Assembly: GCF_007997305.1 (NCBI RefSeq)
Contig: NZ_VORZ01000001.1
Span: 620,001-684,000, forward strand
DNA from: Psychrobacter frigidicola
Lineage (GTDB): Bacteria > Pseudomonadota > Gammaproteobacteria > Pseudomonadales > Moraxellaceae
Length of the DNA stretch: 64,000 nucleotides
Reading direction: 5' to 3'
The position numbers and the translations under genes were made by a program. Positions within the stretch are counted from its first letter, which is position 1. The number at the start of each line of letters is the position of its first letter. The notes beneath the pieces are model-generated. The model was not told where the DNA came from. It worked only from the letters and a program-made list of their open reading frames with translations, and searched no databases. This document shows, piece by piece, positions 36,544 through 45,798 of the stretch.

Positions 36544-36987
36544 ATGAATTGGACGGTCTATTTATCTGGAGAAATTCACAGCGACTGGCGCCAGAAAATT
36601 ATGCAAGGTGCTAAAGAGCATAATCTTCCTATTGAATTCACCTCAGCAGTGACTGAACATGACGCCAGTGACGCGGCCGGTGATGTGCTGGGTAAAGATG
36701 AGAATGCATTCTGGCGCGACCATAAGTCATCAAAGGTCAATTCGATTCGTACCAAAAATCTAATACAGAAATGTGACATCGCCATCATTCGTTTTGGTGA
36801 TAAATACAAGCAGTGGAATGCGGCATTCGACGCCGGCTATTGCGCAGCCCTCGGTAAGCCATATATCACCTTACATGCCGATGACATCATTCATCCCTTA
36901 AAAGAAGTTGACGCGGCGGCCATGGCTTGGGCGCAAACGCCTGAGCAAGTGGTCGAGCTGCTGAAATATACTACCAGCGGCAGCTAG
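36544..36987 (+). CDS. YtoQ family protein
   Basis: A 147-residue protein beginning MNWTVYLSGEIHSDWRQKI and containing HDASDAAGDVLG, SSKVNSIRTKNLIQKCD, IRFGDKYKQWNAAFDAGYC and KPYITLHADDIIHPLKEVD. These are the marks of the YtoQ family, which resembles nucleoside 2-deoxyribosyltransferase-like folds. The function is not established. It is a single-gene unit on the plus strand with a start in the context GGAGTTAACTATG. Confidence 0.85.
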   Translation: MNWTVYLSGEIHSDWRQKIMQGAKEHNLPIEFTSAVTEHDASDAAGDVLGKDENAFWRDHKSSKVNSIRTKNLIQKCDIAIIRFGDKYKQWNAAFDAGYCAALGKPYITLHADDIIHPLKEVDAAAMAWAQTPEQVVELLKYTTSGS

Positions 36988-37163
36988 ACGTTGCAGTGAT
37001 AGTAGAATATATCTAGCAATATGGCGGGCAGACATGACCAATTTTAAATAAAAAGCTACTCTTAATCTCCAAGCTATTTTTATTTATAACTTATAGCTAT
37101 ATTTTATGAGGCAAAGCTGCTATAACTGAAAAGACTGTAATAAAAAATACGATAGGACGCTTT

Positions 37164-38108
37164 ATGTCATTGCCAACCGCCTTGTTCAAATCGCTTAGCC
37201 GCATCAAAACAGACTTAAAAGAAGACATTGATGCGGTATTTACCCGTGATCCTGCTGCGCGCAATAGTATGGAGGTCCTACTCACCTACCCTGGTATTCA
37301 TGCGCTTATCTTACACCGTAGTGCCCATTTTTTATGGCAACATGACCATAAGTTGGCGGCTCGAGTCATATCTTATGGCTCACGCATCATTACCAGCATT
37401 GAGATTCACCCTGCTGCCAAAATCGGTAGACGCTTTTTTATTGACCACGGTGTCGGGGTGGTCATCGGCGAGACAGCTGAGATTGGCAATGACGTCACTT
37501 TATATCATGGCGTGACTCTTGGCGGTGTGTCATGGAATAATGGCAAACGTCATCCAACCCTAGAGGATGGCGTTATTGTCGGTGCTGGCGCAAAAGTCTT
37601 AGGGCCATTTACCGTCGGTAAAGGCGCTAAAATTGGCTCCAATGCCGTGGTGGTAAAGCCGGTACCAGCAGGCGCAACCATGATTGGTAGTGCTGCACGC
37701 ATGATATCCGACCACCATGATGAAAAAGGCAATCCTATTACTACTGAAGTAAAGGATGCTAAGCAGCAAGAAGAACTGGTGCAAGCCGCGATTAAAAGCC
37801 CTGAAGATCAAGGTAATCAACAAGACACCTTTAAAAACGATAGCAAAGTAACTGCTAAAGGCTCCGCCCGTGAAACTGCATTTCAGGCCTATGGCATTGA
37901 TCAATCCTCACAAGATCCGGTTGCTGAAGCTTTTGCTAAAATGCTGGAACATATCCAACAGTCTGAGAATCGCCTCGATCAGTTACAAGAAGCTATGTGC
38001 AAAATAGACCCAAATTTTTGCAAAAAGGAATACGACAAGCTGTGTCTAGAAGATTTAGATGTGATTGGTCAGAGTGATATGAGTAAGGCAGGCGCTGAGC
38101 TGAAATAA
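37164..38108 (+). CDS. cysE: Serine O-acetyltransferase with C-terminal extension
   Basis: A 314-residue protein whose first ~180 residues match serine acetyltransferase of the short EpsC/SrpH type: a helical start, then a left-handed beta-helix of hexapeptide repeats with [22 protein letters not shown] and [16 protein letters not shown], carrying the catalytic Asp-His pair. It makes O-acetylserine for cysteine synthesis. Residues ~185-314 are an extra Gln/Lys/Glu-rich region with a Cys-containing end ([17 protein letters not shown]). Two hairpins follow, the second a terminator at 38159-38188. Confidence 0.9.
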   Translation: MSLPTALFKSLSRIKTDLKEDIDAVFTRDPAARNSMEVLLTYPGIHALILHRSAHFLWQHDHKLAARVISYGSRIITSIEIHPAAKIGRRFFIDHGVGVVIGETAEIGNDVTLYHGVTLGGVSWNNGKRHPTLEDGVIVGAGAKVLGPFTVGKGAKIGSNAVVVKPVPAGATMIGSAARMISDHHDEKGNPITTEVKDAKQQEELVQAAIKSPEDQGNQQDTFKNDSKVTAKGSARETAFQAYGIDQSSQDPVAEAFAKMLEHIQQSENRLDQLQEAMCKIDPNFCKKEYDKLCLEDLDVIGQSDMSKAGAELK

Positions 38109-38158
38109 CAATATGCTATAGAAAAAAGAACCAGCTTACTGTCTTTAGAGTAAGCTTA

Positions 38159-38188
38159 AAAAAGAAGCTGCTGTCAGCTTCTTTTTTA
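38159..38188 (+). terminator. Intrinsic terminator of cysE
   Basis: A perfect 13-bp stem (38159-38171 with 38176-38188), 4-base loop and a T-tract. A second smaller 6-bp hairpin (38135-38140 with 38151-38156) lies just before it. It also lies just beyond the end of the decayed DUF924 gene and could end minus-strand transcription. Confidence 0.88.
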
Positions 38189-38209
38189 ATATTGTCATAA
38201 TACGTTTAT

Positions 38210-38747
38210 TAAAACGATGAACTGGATTTCTTCAAATACTCTATTTCTTCGATAGTCGAAACCTGGCCCAAAACATCATTACGGTGTGGATAACGGCTAA
38301 AATGATCTACGTTGACTTTATGCTTAATCTCAGACCGATGTATTTCGGTACTAGTATATTGTCTAAATAACTGTCCAGCTTATTGATGAATTAATTTTGG
38401 TTTGCTATACATATAAGATATTAGAAAAAACTTGCGTTCCTCTAAAATTTTTAATTCTGCTAACATACCCACTACCACCGCCTCTTACGCTAAGGCTAAT
38501 ACCATGGCGTTTTGTGAAAAAACGTCTGACTTAACGCGGTAAATATTATGTGAGAGTTGATATAATATAATAATTTCAGCTAAGCGCCCCTGAATGCTGA
38601 AGCGCCAAATATAAAACTCTGCGGCGCGACCTGCGTAATAACATCAGTAAAACGCTCTCTAAGCAGTTTGTCCAAGCCCAAATATTTCTTAAACCATTGT
38701 TAGCTGCCCGCTTCTTTGAAACAAAACTCCAATATTTTTTCGTACAT
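38210..38747 (-). pseudogene. Decayed DUF924 family protein gene
   Basis: On the minus strand from an ATG at 38747 the frame reads MYEKILEFCFKEAGS, stop, QWFKKYLGLDKLLRERFTDV, then shifts frame into RLAEIIILYQLSHNIYRVKS and VFSQNAMVLALA, a further stop, EAVVVGMLAELKILEERKFF, and after another break KHKVNVDHFSRYPHRNDVLG ending at the stop 38212-38210. The pieces follow the order of DUF924 proteins (ILDFWF.., DQFPRNIYRG, H-R-RFPHRN-LG). At least two stops and two frame changes show that it is not functional. Confidence 0.85.
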
Positions 38748-38784
38748 GAAAGGCGCCTTTGAGAAAGCTATGGGTAATTATATA

Positions 38785-38804
38785 TAAGCAAGATATCTTG
38801 CTTA
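38785..38804. repeat. Perfect 20-bp palindrome after folK
   Basis: TAAGCAAGATATCTTGCTTA at 38785-38804 is a perfect palindrome with no loop. It lies just downstream of the folK stop on the minus strand, between folK and the decayed DUF924 gene. It could fold in RNA as a hairpin or serve as a symmetric protein site. Confidence 0.9.
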
Positions 38805-38813
38805 GCGTATCCT

Positions 38814-39293
38814 TTAAAAATCAACTCCACTTCCCGCCGCTAACTCCATTATCCCAGCGCTCTCATGCGCTTTAAAAGGATAGCGATTTGCCATTACTAT
38901 CCATTCATCAATATAAGCTAACTTTATCAATAAAATATCAATATCCATTGTCACTTGTCGTATTGCTGTTGGCGGCGTTTGACGACATCTATGACAGTCA
39001 CTTTCAAACGATTCAAAAGACTGTTGCAACTGCTGTAAAGTCATTACTGAGTTTAAGTTTAGATAAACACATTGATTGGTATAATCAGGCTTTGAGGTTT
39101 CTACTGTCGCCGTAAAATCTGGATTTTTAAAAGCAGTAGACAGCTGTACTTTACCAAGCTCTTGTAGGTCTTCACGCACACGTGATAAATAATATTCAGC
39201 TTGATAGTTACTACCCAAAGCTAATAATACCGCCAACACTGGTTGCTGTTGCAATCTTTCAGGAGCAATTTTTCTTAACGTTTCGAGATTCAT
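38814..39293 (-). CDS. folK: HPPK family protein (2-amino-4-hydroxy-6-hydroxymethyldihydropteridine diphosphokinase)
   Basis: From the ATG at 39293 the protein is 159 residues, the usual length for HPPK. It shows LLALGSNYQAEYYL at the N-terminus, NQCVYLNLN in the middle, and the metal-binding TMDIDILLI near the C-terminus, where the two Asp hold Mg-ATP. The basic stretch CRQTPPTAIRQV stands where the catalytic loop of HPPK lies. It pyrophosphorylates the pterin made by FolB in folate synthesis. A longer start at 39341 overlaps folB by 35 bases and is less likely. It is downstream of folB on the same strand. Confidence 0.8.
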   Translation of the reverse strand: MNLETLRKIAPERLQQQPVLAVLLALGSNYQAEYYLSRVREDLQELGKVQLSTAFKNPDFTATVETSKPDYTNQCVYLNLNSVMTLQQLQQSFESFESDCHRCRQTPPTAIRQVTMDIDILLIKLAYIDEWIVMANRYPFKAHESAGIMELAAGSGVDF

Positions 39294-39306
39294 ATTGAGT
39301 GAACCT

Positions 39307-39735
39307 TTATGCATCAGTCGACTTACTATCAACTGGCTCATTATCCGTTATCTTTTTCTCAGCAGCTTTAGCATGACGGGTAATTTGTACCCCAACCACA
39401 TCAGCCTGTTGAATAGCAGTTGGTTTTGCGACACTTAACGTTACTTTTTGACAAGCATAATTAGCTAACAATCCATCCGCAATTTGCCCCGCTAAATGCT
39501 CAAGCAGCTCAGCTTTAATTTCTTTACACCAAGCACTAACATCATCGCAAACAGCTTTATAGTTCAGCGCATCATTCACAGCATCTGATGCAGCAGCTTT
39601 ACTAATATCAGTTTCAAGCGCGATATCAATCAGTAACGGTTGGGTAATCGCGCGCTCCCACTCATAAACACCAATCACTGCCTCTACTTTCAAACCTTTT
39701 ACAAACACTACATCAGACTCAGTATGTAACATCAT
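39307..39735 (-). CDS. folB: Dihydroneopterin aldolase
   Basis: About 141 residues from the ATG at 39735 (or 140 from 39732), which follow the AAGGA site; the upstream ATG at 39762 has no ribosome site. The FolB pattern is seen in VFVKGLKVEAVIGVYEWER, LNYKAVCDDVSAW and LLEHLAGQIADGLLANY. It splits dihydroneopterin to the pterin used by FolK. The tail after KAAEKKITD is a polar extension of ~20 residues. It forms a two-gene folate unit with folK; rarD precedes it on the same strand by ~50 bases. Confidence 0.88.
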   Translation of the reverse strand: MMLHTESDVVFVKGLKVEAVIGVYEWERAITQPLLIDIALETDISKAAASDAVNDALNYKAVCDDVSAWCKEIKAELLEHLAGQIADGLLANYACQKVTLSVAKPTAIQQADVVGVQITRHAKAAEKKITDNEPVDSKSTDA

Positions 39736-39783
39736 CTCATCCTTGGTAATTATTTTTTTCATTAAATTTTATGACTGTATTTT

Positions 39784-40734
39784 TTATAATGCTTCATCAC
39801 GCAGGCGCGCCGCTTTTAGCTGTTTGCTAGGACGGTGACGCCATAAGTCAATGCTAAATAATAGCAGACCAAACCAAATCAGGCCAAATACCGCCAAGCG
39901 ATGTAAGTCAAATGGCTCGTTATAATAAAATACGGCTAAGAAGAAAATAAAGGTCGGCGTCAGATAATTCATAAAGCTCAAAATACTATAAGCAACCAAC
40001 TTAGTAGACTTATTAAACATCAATAGCGGTATTAAAGTAATAGGACCCGCGAGCATTAACAGCCAAATATTTGGAGTGAACCAAAAGCTAATCTGACTGC
40101 TCACAACATCGGATTGCCAGAACCACCATACAAAAATAGGCACCAACATCGCAGTTTCAACAAACATTGCATCGACGGCAGTCAATGGCGTTTGCCGTTG
40201 AATAGTACCATAAGTACTAAAACTAAACGCCAGTATCAAGGATATCCACGGCAAGCTACCGAGCATCACTACTTGGATAACGACTGATAATAATGCAAAG
40301 CCGATAGCCACCCATTGCAAAGTACGTAAGCGCTCTTTGAATAAAATCATCGAAAGTGCAACGCCTACTAGCGGCCCGATAAAATATCCTAAGCTTGCCT
40401 CTAAGATTTGATCGTGATTCACCGCCCACACATAAGTGAGCCAGTTGGTTGCAATGATTATCCCTGATATAAAGGTTAATGCTATCCATCTTGGGTTTTG
40501 TTTAAGGATTTCAATCCACTGCCAACGCTTCGTGACGACCACCACCACCAATAGACACAAAAATGTCCAAATGATACGGTGGCCAATGATTTCGGTCGCA
40601 TTATAAGCAGCAAGTTGTTTGAAATACAGCGGGAACGTGCCCCAGATAGAAAAAGCGATTAGCGAGGTAACGATACCACGTCTAGTGGTTTTGATGGGTG
40701 TCACTGACTTTTTGACGACGTTTTGAGTGGCCAT
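39784..40734 (-). CDS. rarD: EamA family transporter RarD
   Basis: About 316 residues from the ATG at 40734; the alternative TTG at 40788 adds 18 residues that do not fit the family. Ten hydrophobic helices are visible, with GIVTSLIAFSIWGTFPLYFK at the N-terminus, the NWLTYVWAVNHDQILEASLG stretch and YFIGPLVGVALSMILFKERL, all typical of RarD. RarD proteins are inner-membrane DMT transporters of unknown substrate. The gene has a basic cytoplasmic C-terminus (WRHRPSKQLKAARLRDEAL). Confidence 0.88.
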   Translation of the reverse strand: MATQNVVKKSVTPIKTTRRGIVTSLIAFSIWGTFPLYFKQLAAYNATEIIGHRIIWTFLCLLVVVVVTKRWQWIEILKQNPRWIALTFISGIIIATNWLTYVWAVNHDQILEASLGYFIGPLVGVALSMILFKERLRTLQWVAIGFALLSVVIQVVMLGSLPWISLILAFSFSTYGTIQRQTPLTAVDAMFVETAMLVPIFVWWFWQSDVVSSQISFWFTPNIWLLMLAGPITLIPLLMFNKSTKLVAYSILSFMNYLTPTFIFFLAVFYYNEPFDLHRLAVFGLIWFGLLLFSIDLWRHRPSKQLKAARLRDEAL

Positions 40735-40850
40735 AAGATAAAACAACTTTTTGGAGCAAAATACACCCTTACCATTTTTACTCAACAATAAAAAATAGCA
40801 AGGGTGTTAAGTTCACTAGGTGAAAAGATTAAGTGAAATTAAAATAGAAA

Positions 40851-40890
40851 AGCAATGTATCAATGCCAACAGCGACACTCATACATTGCT
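40851..40890 (-). terminator. Probable terminator of the tyrA-aroA gene
   Basis: A perfect 10-bp stem (40851-40860 with 40881-40890) and a 20-base loop. On the minus strand it is followed by T-rich sequence (TTTCTATTTT). It lies 61 bases after the tyrA-aroA stop. Confidence 0.6.
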
Positions 40891-40951
40891 AAAAACGATT
40901 TCAAAAACAAATTTAAAGTAAGGGCTTATTATAACCCCTCTTTAGTAAAAA

Positions 40952-43345
40952 CTAAGCATTATCGATACTATTATCAATACCACTATCAACTTGGACCGCC
41001 ATACCAATTTGATTGGCAAGCTCCGCGAAACCTGGGAAACTGGTGTTGACGGTTTCAACCCCTTCGATAGTAATTTGCTGCGATGCACGTAGACTAGCAA
41101 CGGTAAAGCTCATGGCGATACGGTGGTCATGGTGCGAGACAATGTGACCGCCACCAAATATGGGCTGGCTATTATTTATTTCAGTACCGTTGCCTTCAAT
41201 ACCCTTGCCTTCAATGATAAGACCATCTTCAGTGACGGTACAATCAATGCCAAGCGTTTGTAACCCTTCCGCCATTACCACAATACGGTCCGACTCTTTA
41301 ACGCGTAGCTCTTTGGCGCCAGTCAAGACCGTACGGCCTTGCGCACAGCTGGCTGCGATAAATAATACTGGGAATTCGTCAATCGCTAGCGGCACTAAGG
41401 ATTCTGGTATCTCAATACCCATCAAGTTAGAGCTGCGAATAGTGATATCAGCAACAGGCTCACCGCCAACATGCGTCTCATTACTTAAGCTAATATCTGC
41501 ATTCATAAGCTTAAGAATATCAATAATACCCGTACGCGTCGGGTTAACACCCACTTGCGTTAAAGTCAGCTCGCTGCCTTTACTAATAGCCGCCGCGACC
41601 ATAAAGAATGCTGCAGAGGAGATATCGGCAGGCACCGCAATATCACCGCCTGTTAGCTTGCCGCCACCTTCAACACTGATACGATTACCATCAACGGTCA
41701 CCTCATAACCAAAGGCTGATAACATACGCTCAGTATGATCACGGCTGACTTCTGGTTGTGTGACGGTCGTTGTGCCGTCAGCCCATAACCCTGCTAATAA
41801 CAGACAAGACTTAATCTGTGCTGACGCTACTGGCATATCATAATTGATACCCTGTAGCAGTTTGCCAACATTATCACGACCCGTAATACTTAAGGGTGAT
41901 GTGCCGCTAGTACCCGTACTTTGAATGACGGCACCCATTTGACGCAAAGGCGCAGCAACGCGTTCCATAGGGCGTTTATTAAGACTGGTATCACCCGTTA
42001 ACACGCTATCAAATGCTTGTGCCGCTAAAATACCAGACAACAGACGCATACTAGTGCCTGAGTTACCCATATATAGCGGCGTTTTGCTTGGTTTTAGACC
42101 ATTCATACCAACGCCATGAATAGTAAGACGACCTTTATTAGGTCCCTCAATAGTCACGCCCATATCACGAAAGGCTTGTAGGGTTGCTAAAGCATCTTCC
42201 CCTTCCAAAAACCCAGTGACGTGAGTGACACCCTCTGCAAGGCTGCCGAGCATAATGCTGCGGTGCGAGATAGATTTGTCACCAGGAATGGCGATGGTGC
42301 CAGTAACGGTAGTGCTTGGTGAGATAACATAAGAAGCTGACATGGCAGAAATATCCGTATAAGGGGTGCTGGCTAACATATGGCCAAAATGTCGCCGTGC
42401 AGCTTGCGCACGGCCCAAAAGTCCCATCAGGGCGGTCGAATCTTTATCAATAATGAGCTGGCGCATCGTTTGTAGACAAACACTGTACTCATCAAGAGCA
42501 CTTACAATCGCGCTTTGGTTGGCAAAAAATATATCATGCCACATTTTTGGATCACTGGCAGCGATACGGCTAAAGTCCCGAAACCCGCCAGCAGCGTAAC
42601 GAAACATATCTAAATTATCATCATGACTGGCCAGTTGCTCCACCAGATTAAAAGCAAGCAGATGCGGTAGATGACTGGTATGCGCTAATATCGAATCGTG
42701 ATGCTCGGCATCCATTGCCATCACTGTCGCGCCTACTGCTTCCCATAACTGACGCAGCTTGATAATCGACATATAGTTAGTGGTGGGCAGCTTACAAATG
42801 ATGACGCTGTGATTGACGAATAGCTCTGCGCGCCGAGCATGATAACCGGAGTTTTCAGCACCAGCAATCGGATGCGCAGGCACTAAACCAATAGGCAAAG
42901 TAGTAAACACAGCTTTGGCTGCAGCAATGATATTACCTTTGGTACTACAAACATCGGTAATAATGCAATCACTAGCAAGCTGACCGCTGTTCATAACCCC
43001 TTTGATATCAACAAATACTGCCTCTACTGCTTGCACCGGAACGGCAATGACGATTAAATCGCTGCCAGTGATTACTTCGCTCAGCGTTAGACCGCCAGCA
43101 TCTAATAAGCCTTGCTCAATGCCCGCTTCTAAACTTGGGGCATACCTATCTACCGCGACCAAACGTTTACTCAGGCCATTGTCTTTAATTGCTTGCGCTA
43201 AGCTGGCACCAATTAATCCTAAACCAATAATACAGACCTGCTGAAACAATGGTTGTGCCTTGATTAAGGGTTGAGCTTGGTATACCTGCGCTTGGCTATT
43301 GGACGTTTTATTTATTTTTTGCATATTATTCTGATTAAGTGGCAT
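40952..43345 (-). CDS. tyrA-aroA: Bifunctional prephenate dehydrogenase / 3-phosphoshikimate 1-carboxyvinyltransferase (TyrA-AroA fusion)
   Basis: A 797-residue two-enzyme protein. Residues ~36-320 are a prephenate dehydrogenase: NAD-binding GLGLIGAS (41-48), HPIAGAE (158-164) and HLPHLLAFNL. Residues ~340-797 are EPSP synthase: PGDKSISHR (354-362), LYMGNSGTSMRLL and RDHTERML, with the DHRIAM motif near the C-terminus. One enzyme makes 4-hydroxyphenylpyruvate for tyrosine; the other joins shikimate-3-P to PEP earlier in the same pathway. The fusion is characteristic of Moraxellaceae. It follows pheA and hisC on the same strand, 71 bases after hisC. Confidence 0.95.
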   Translation of the reverse strand: MPLNQNNMQKINKTSNSQAQVYQAQPLIKAQPLFQQVCIIGLGLIGASLAQAIKDNGLSKRLVAVDRYAPSLEAGIEQGLLDAGGLTLSEVITGSDLIVIAVPVQAVEAVFVDIKGVMNSGQLASDCIITDVCSTKGNIIAAAKAVFTTLPIGLVPAHPIAGAENSGYHARRAELFVNHSVIICKLPTTNYMSIIKLRQLWEAVGATVMAMDAEHHDSILAHTSHLPHLLAFNLVEQLASHDDNLDMFRYAAGGFRDFSRIAASDPKMWHDIFFANQSAIVSALDEYSVCLQTMRQLIIDKDSTALMGLLGRAQAARRHFGHMLASTPYTDISAMSASYVISPSTTVTGTIAIPGDKSISHRSIMLGSLAEGVTHVTGFLEGEDALATLQAFRDMGVTIEGPNKGRLTIHGVGMNGLKPSKTPLYMGNSGTSMRLLSGILAAQAFDSVLTGDTSLNKRPMERVAAPLRQMGAVIQSTGTSGTSPLSITGRDNVGKLLQGINYDMPVASAQIKSCLLLAGLWADGTTTVTQPEVSRDHTERMLSAFGYEVTVDGNRISVEGGGKLTGGDIAVPADISSAAFFMVAAAISKGSELTLTQVGVNPTRTGIIDILKLMNADISLSNETHVGGEPVADITIRSSNLMGIEIPESLVPLAIDEFPVLFIAASCAQGRTVLTGAKELRVKESDRIVVMAEGLQTLGIDCTVTEDGLIIEGKGIEGNGTEINNSQPIFGGGHIVSHHDHRIAMSFTVASLRASQQITIEGVETVNTSFPGFAELANQIGMAVQVDSGIDNSIDNA

Positions 43346-43416
43346 TCTGATTTATCATTTAGCTGAACAGATTTTGCTGCTGACGCTTGTGTAACTTATC
43401 TAGCATAAGAATAGGT

Positions 43417-44547
43417 TCAGTCATCAGTCAATATAGAGCGCAGGGTATCAATCAGGCGCATATTTTCTTCAGCCACACCAACCGTAATCCGCAACCAATC
43501 GGGCAAACCATAGCCTACGAGAGGACGTACAATAACACCTTGTTCAAGCAGTGCCTGATTAATGGCCGCTGTATCTTCATCATCGATTTCAACCATGATA
43601 AAGTTGGCATGTGACTTAATAAATCCAAGCCCAAGAGTATCAAATTGCTTTTCTAACCACTGCATTTGTTCTCGATTGGTTTGGCACACCGTTTCAATAA
43701 AGTCTTGGTCAGCAAGGGCAGCGGCGGCGGCAGCCAGTCCAATACGACTGACATTAAACGGTTGACGAACGCGGTTTAACAGACCAGCTATTGGTGCTGA
43801 GCTGAGTGCATAACCAATACGCAATCCCGCCAGACCATAAGCTTTAGAAAAGGTGCGCACAATCACCACGTTATCGAACTCATCTAATAACGCCCGATTA
43901 TTACTCTCTGGGCTATATTCGGTATAAGCTTCATCTAATACCACTAATACTGAGCTTGGCAAACTGGCCACAAACTGACGCAATTCTGCGCGTTCAAGCT
44001 GAGTACCCGTTGGATTATTAGGGTTGGCGATAAAGACAATCTTGGTATTAGCATTATCTTCGACTGCCTGACGCATGGCATCGAGGTCATGACCAAAACG
44101 CTGCGCCGGTACTTCGATACCCGTCGCCCCTTGCATCTTCGCTAGCATTGAATAAACTACAAATGCATATTGGCTATAGACTATCGCGTCATCCGTACCC
44201 ACAAAGGTACGCGCCAAGATATCAAGCAAATCGTTAGAGCCATTACCAAGAGTAATACCATCCAACTTTATACCCGTAAATTCAGCAATACCTTGCTTGA
44301 GATAATAACCATTGCCATCCGGATAACGGGATAACTGTCCTAACTGCTCAGTAATCGCTAAGGTCACAGCAGGTGAGCAGCCGATTGGATTCTCATTACT
44401 CGCCAGCTTAACCACATCAGAGACGCCATATTCACGGGTCAGCTCTTCAACTGGCTTACCCGTTTGATATGGTGCTAAATCTAAGATACTGTCATAAGCA
44501 ACCGTTGGCTGTGCTGAGCTTAAGTCTGTCGATTCAGAGGAATGCAT
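43417..44547 (-). CDS. hisC: Histidinol-phosphate/aromatic aminotransferase
   Basis: A 376-residue PLP-dependent class I/II aminotransferase of the HisC branch: KLASNENPIGCSP, YPDGNGYYLKQ, GNGSNDLLDILARTF, ANPNNPTGTQL, and the PLP Lys in VRTFSKAYGLAGLR. HisC-type enzymes act on histidinol phosphate and often on phenylpyruvate or 4-hydroxyphenylpyruvate. The position between pheA and tyrA-aroA makes a role in the last step of Phe/Tyr synthesis likely. The gene lies 69 bases after pheA. Confidence 0.92.
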   Translation of the reverse strand: MHSSESTDLSSAQPTVAYDSILDLAPYQTGKPVEELTREYGVSDVVKLASNENPIGCSPAVTLAITEQLGQLSRYPDGNGYYLKQGIAEFTGIKLDGITLGNGSNDLLDILARTFVGTDDAIVYSQYAFVVYSMLAKMQGATGIEVPAQRFGHDLDAMRQAVEDNANTKIVFIANPNNPTGTQLERAELRQFVASLPSSVLVVLDEAYTEYSPESNNRALLDEFDNVVIVRTFSKAYGLAGLRIGYALSSAPIAGLLNRVRQPFNVSRIGLAAAAAALADQDFIETVCQTNREQMQWLEKQFDTLGLGFIKSHANFIMVEIDDEDTAAINQALLEQGVIVRPLVGYGLPDWLRITVGVAEENMRLIDTLRSILTDD

Positions 44548-44616
44548 GGTTTATCCTTAGATGTAACTACTCATCTATTATTGGTATTTATCATTATTGT
44601 GGTTAATTTTCTCTAA

Positions 44617-45798
44617 CTATAGTACCGCTTTAGGGTATGAGCCTAGTACCCGCACATCTTTAACCAAAGGGCGGATATCAGCAATTGCCGCGCTGACGTT
44701 TGGATCTTGAATGTGACCGTCCATATCAATAAAGAACACATACGCCCATTTATTAGGACGCTCAGGACGGGTCTCAATACTGGTCATAGACACGCCATGA
44801 TATGATAACGGCTTTAGAATTTCGATAAGCGCACCCGCTTTATCATGCGCTGACACCACGATAGAGGTCTTATCTTGACCTGATGGCGCGATTGCTTCGT
44901 GACCGATAATAAGGAAGCGTGTGGTATTACTAGGATTGTCTTCGATGTTGGAATAGAGCTTGTGCAAATCATATTCAGCAGCTGCCACATCCCCAGCGAT
45001 AGCTGCTGAATGCCATTCGTTTTTCAGACGACGGGCGGCTTCCCCATTACTTGATACCGCAACGCGTTCAATATTAGGGAAATTAACATCGAGCCAATGA
45101 CGGCACTGTGCTAATGACTGTTGATGTGAATAAATACGGCTGAGGCCATCAAGCTTAGTATGCTCTGCCACTAAAAAGTTTTGATGAATAGGCAGCTCAA
45201 CTTCGCCAATAATTTTCAAGGTTGAAGATAAGAATCCGTCAAGAGTGTGATTAACCACACCTTCAGAGGAGTTTTCTACTGGCACCACACCATACATTGC
45301 AGTACCTGCCTCTACTTCACGGAACACATCAGTGATGGTCGTTAGCGGCAAGGTATCGGCAGCTTTACCAAAATGCTTAAGTGCAGCCGCATGAGTGAAA
45401 GTACCCAAAGGCCCTAAAAAGGCTATCCGTTGTGGCGCTTCTAAATCTAGGCACACTGACATAATTTCACGGAACAGACGCGCCATTTTTTCATCAGCGA
45501 TTGGCCCCGTATTACGGGCCATTACTGCTTTTAATACTTGCGCTTCACGTTCAGGACGATAAAAAATAGGATTAGAATGTACTCTATTATCGCTATCAGC
45601 AACATGGTTCTTTTTGACTATCGCTACTTCCTGCGCTAATTTTGCACGATTATTAATCAGCGTTTGAATTTCACAATCTACCGTATCTATATTTTGGCGC
45701 AGTTTATTCAGTAACTCTTGATCGGTAGTGGTATCGCCTATTGCGTCAGTCGTTTGGCTTAAGTTGTCACTGTTTTGTTCTGATGATTGCTCACTCAT
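44617..45798 (-). CDS. pheA: Bifunctional chorismate mutase / prephenate dehydratase
   Basis: A 393-residue P-protein: chorismate mutase helix bundle at about 25-115 (LRQNIDTVDCEIQTLINNRA, with RPEREAQVL), prephenate dehydratase from about 118 (RIAFLGPLGTFTHAAA; VPVENSSEGVV; STTRFLI-like SNTTRFLII), and a C-terminal ACT domain (KAGALIEILKP, SIETRPERP) that would bind phenylalanine for feedback control. It makes phenylpyruvate. First gene of the pheA-hisC-tyrA-aroA cluster, divergent from transaldolase. Confidence 0.95.
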   Translation of the reverse strand: MSEQSSEQNSDNLSQTTDAIGDTTTDQELLNKLRQNIDTVDCEIQTLINNRAKLAQEVAIVKKNHVADSDNRVHSNPIFYRPEREAQVLKAVMARNTGPIADEKMARLFREIMSVCLDLEAPQRIAFLGPLGTFTHAAALKHFGKAADTLPLTTITDVFREVEAGTAMYGVVPVENSSEGVVNHTLDGFLSSTLKIIGEVELPIHQNFLVAEHTKLDGLSRIYSHQQSLAQCRHWLDVNFPNIERVAVSSNGEAARRLKNEWHSAAIAGDVAAAEYDLHKLYSNIEDNPSNTTRFLIIGHEAIAPSGQDKTSIVVSAHDKAGALIEILKPLSYHGVSMTSIETRPERPNKWAYVFFIDMDGHIQDPNVSAAIADIRPLVKDVRVLGSYPKAVL

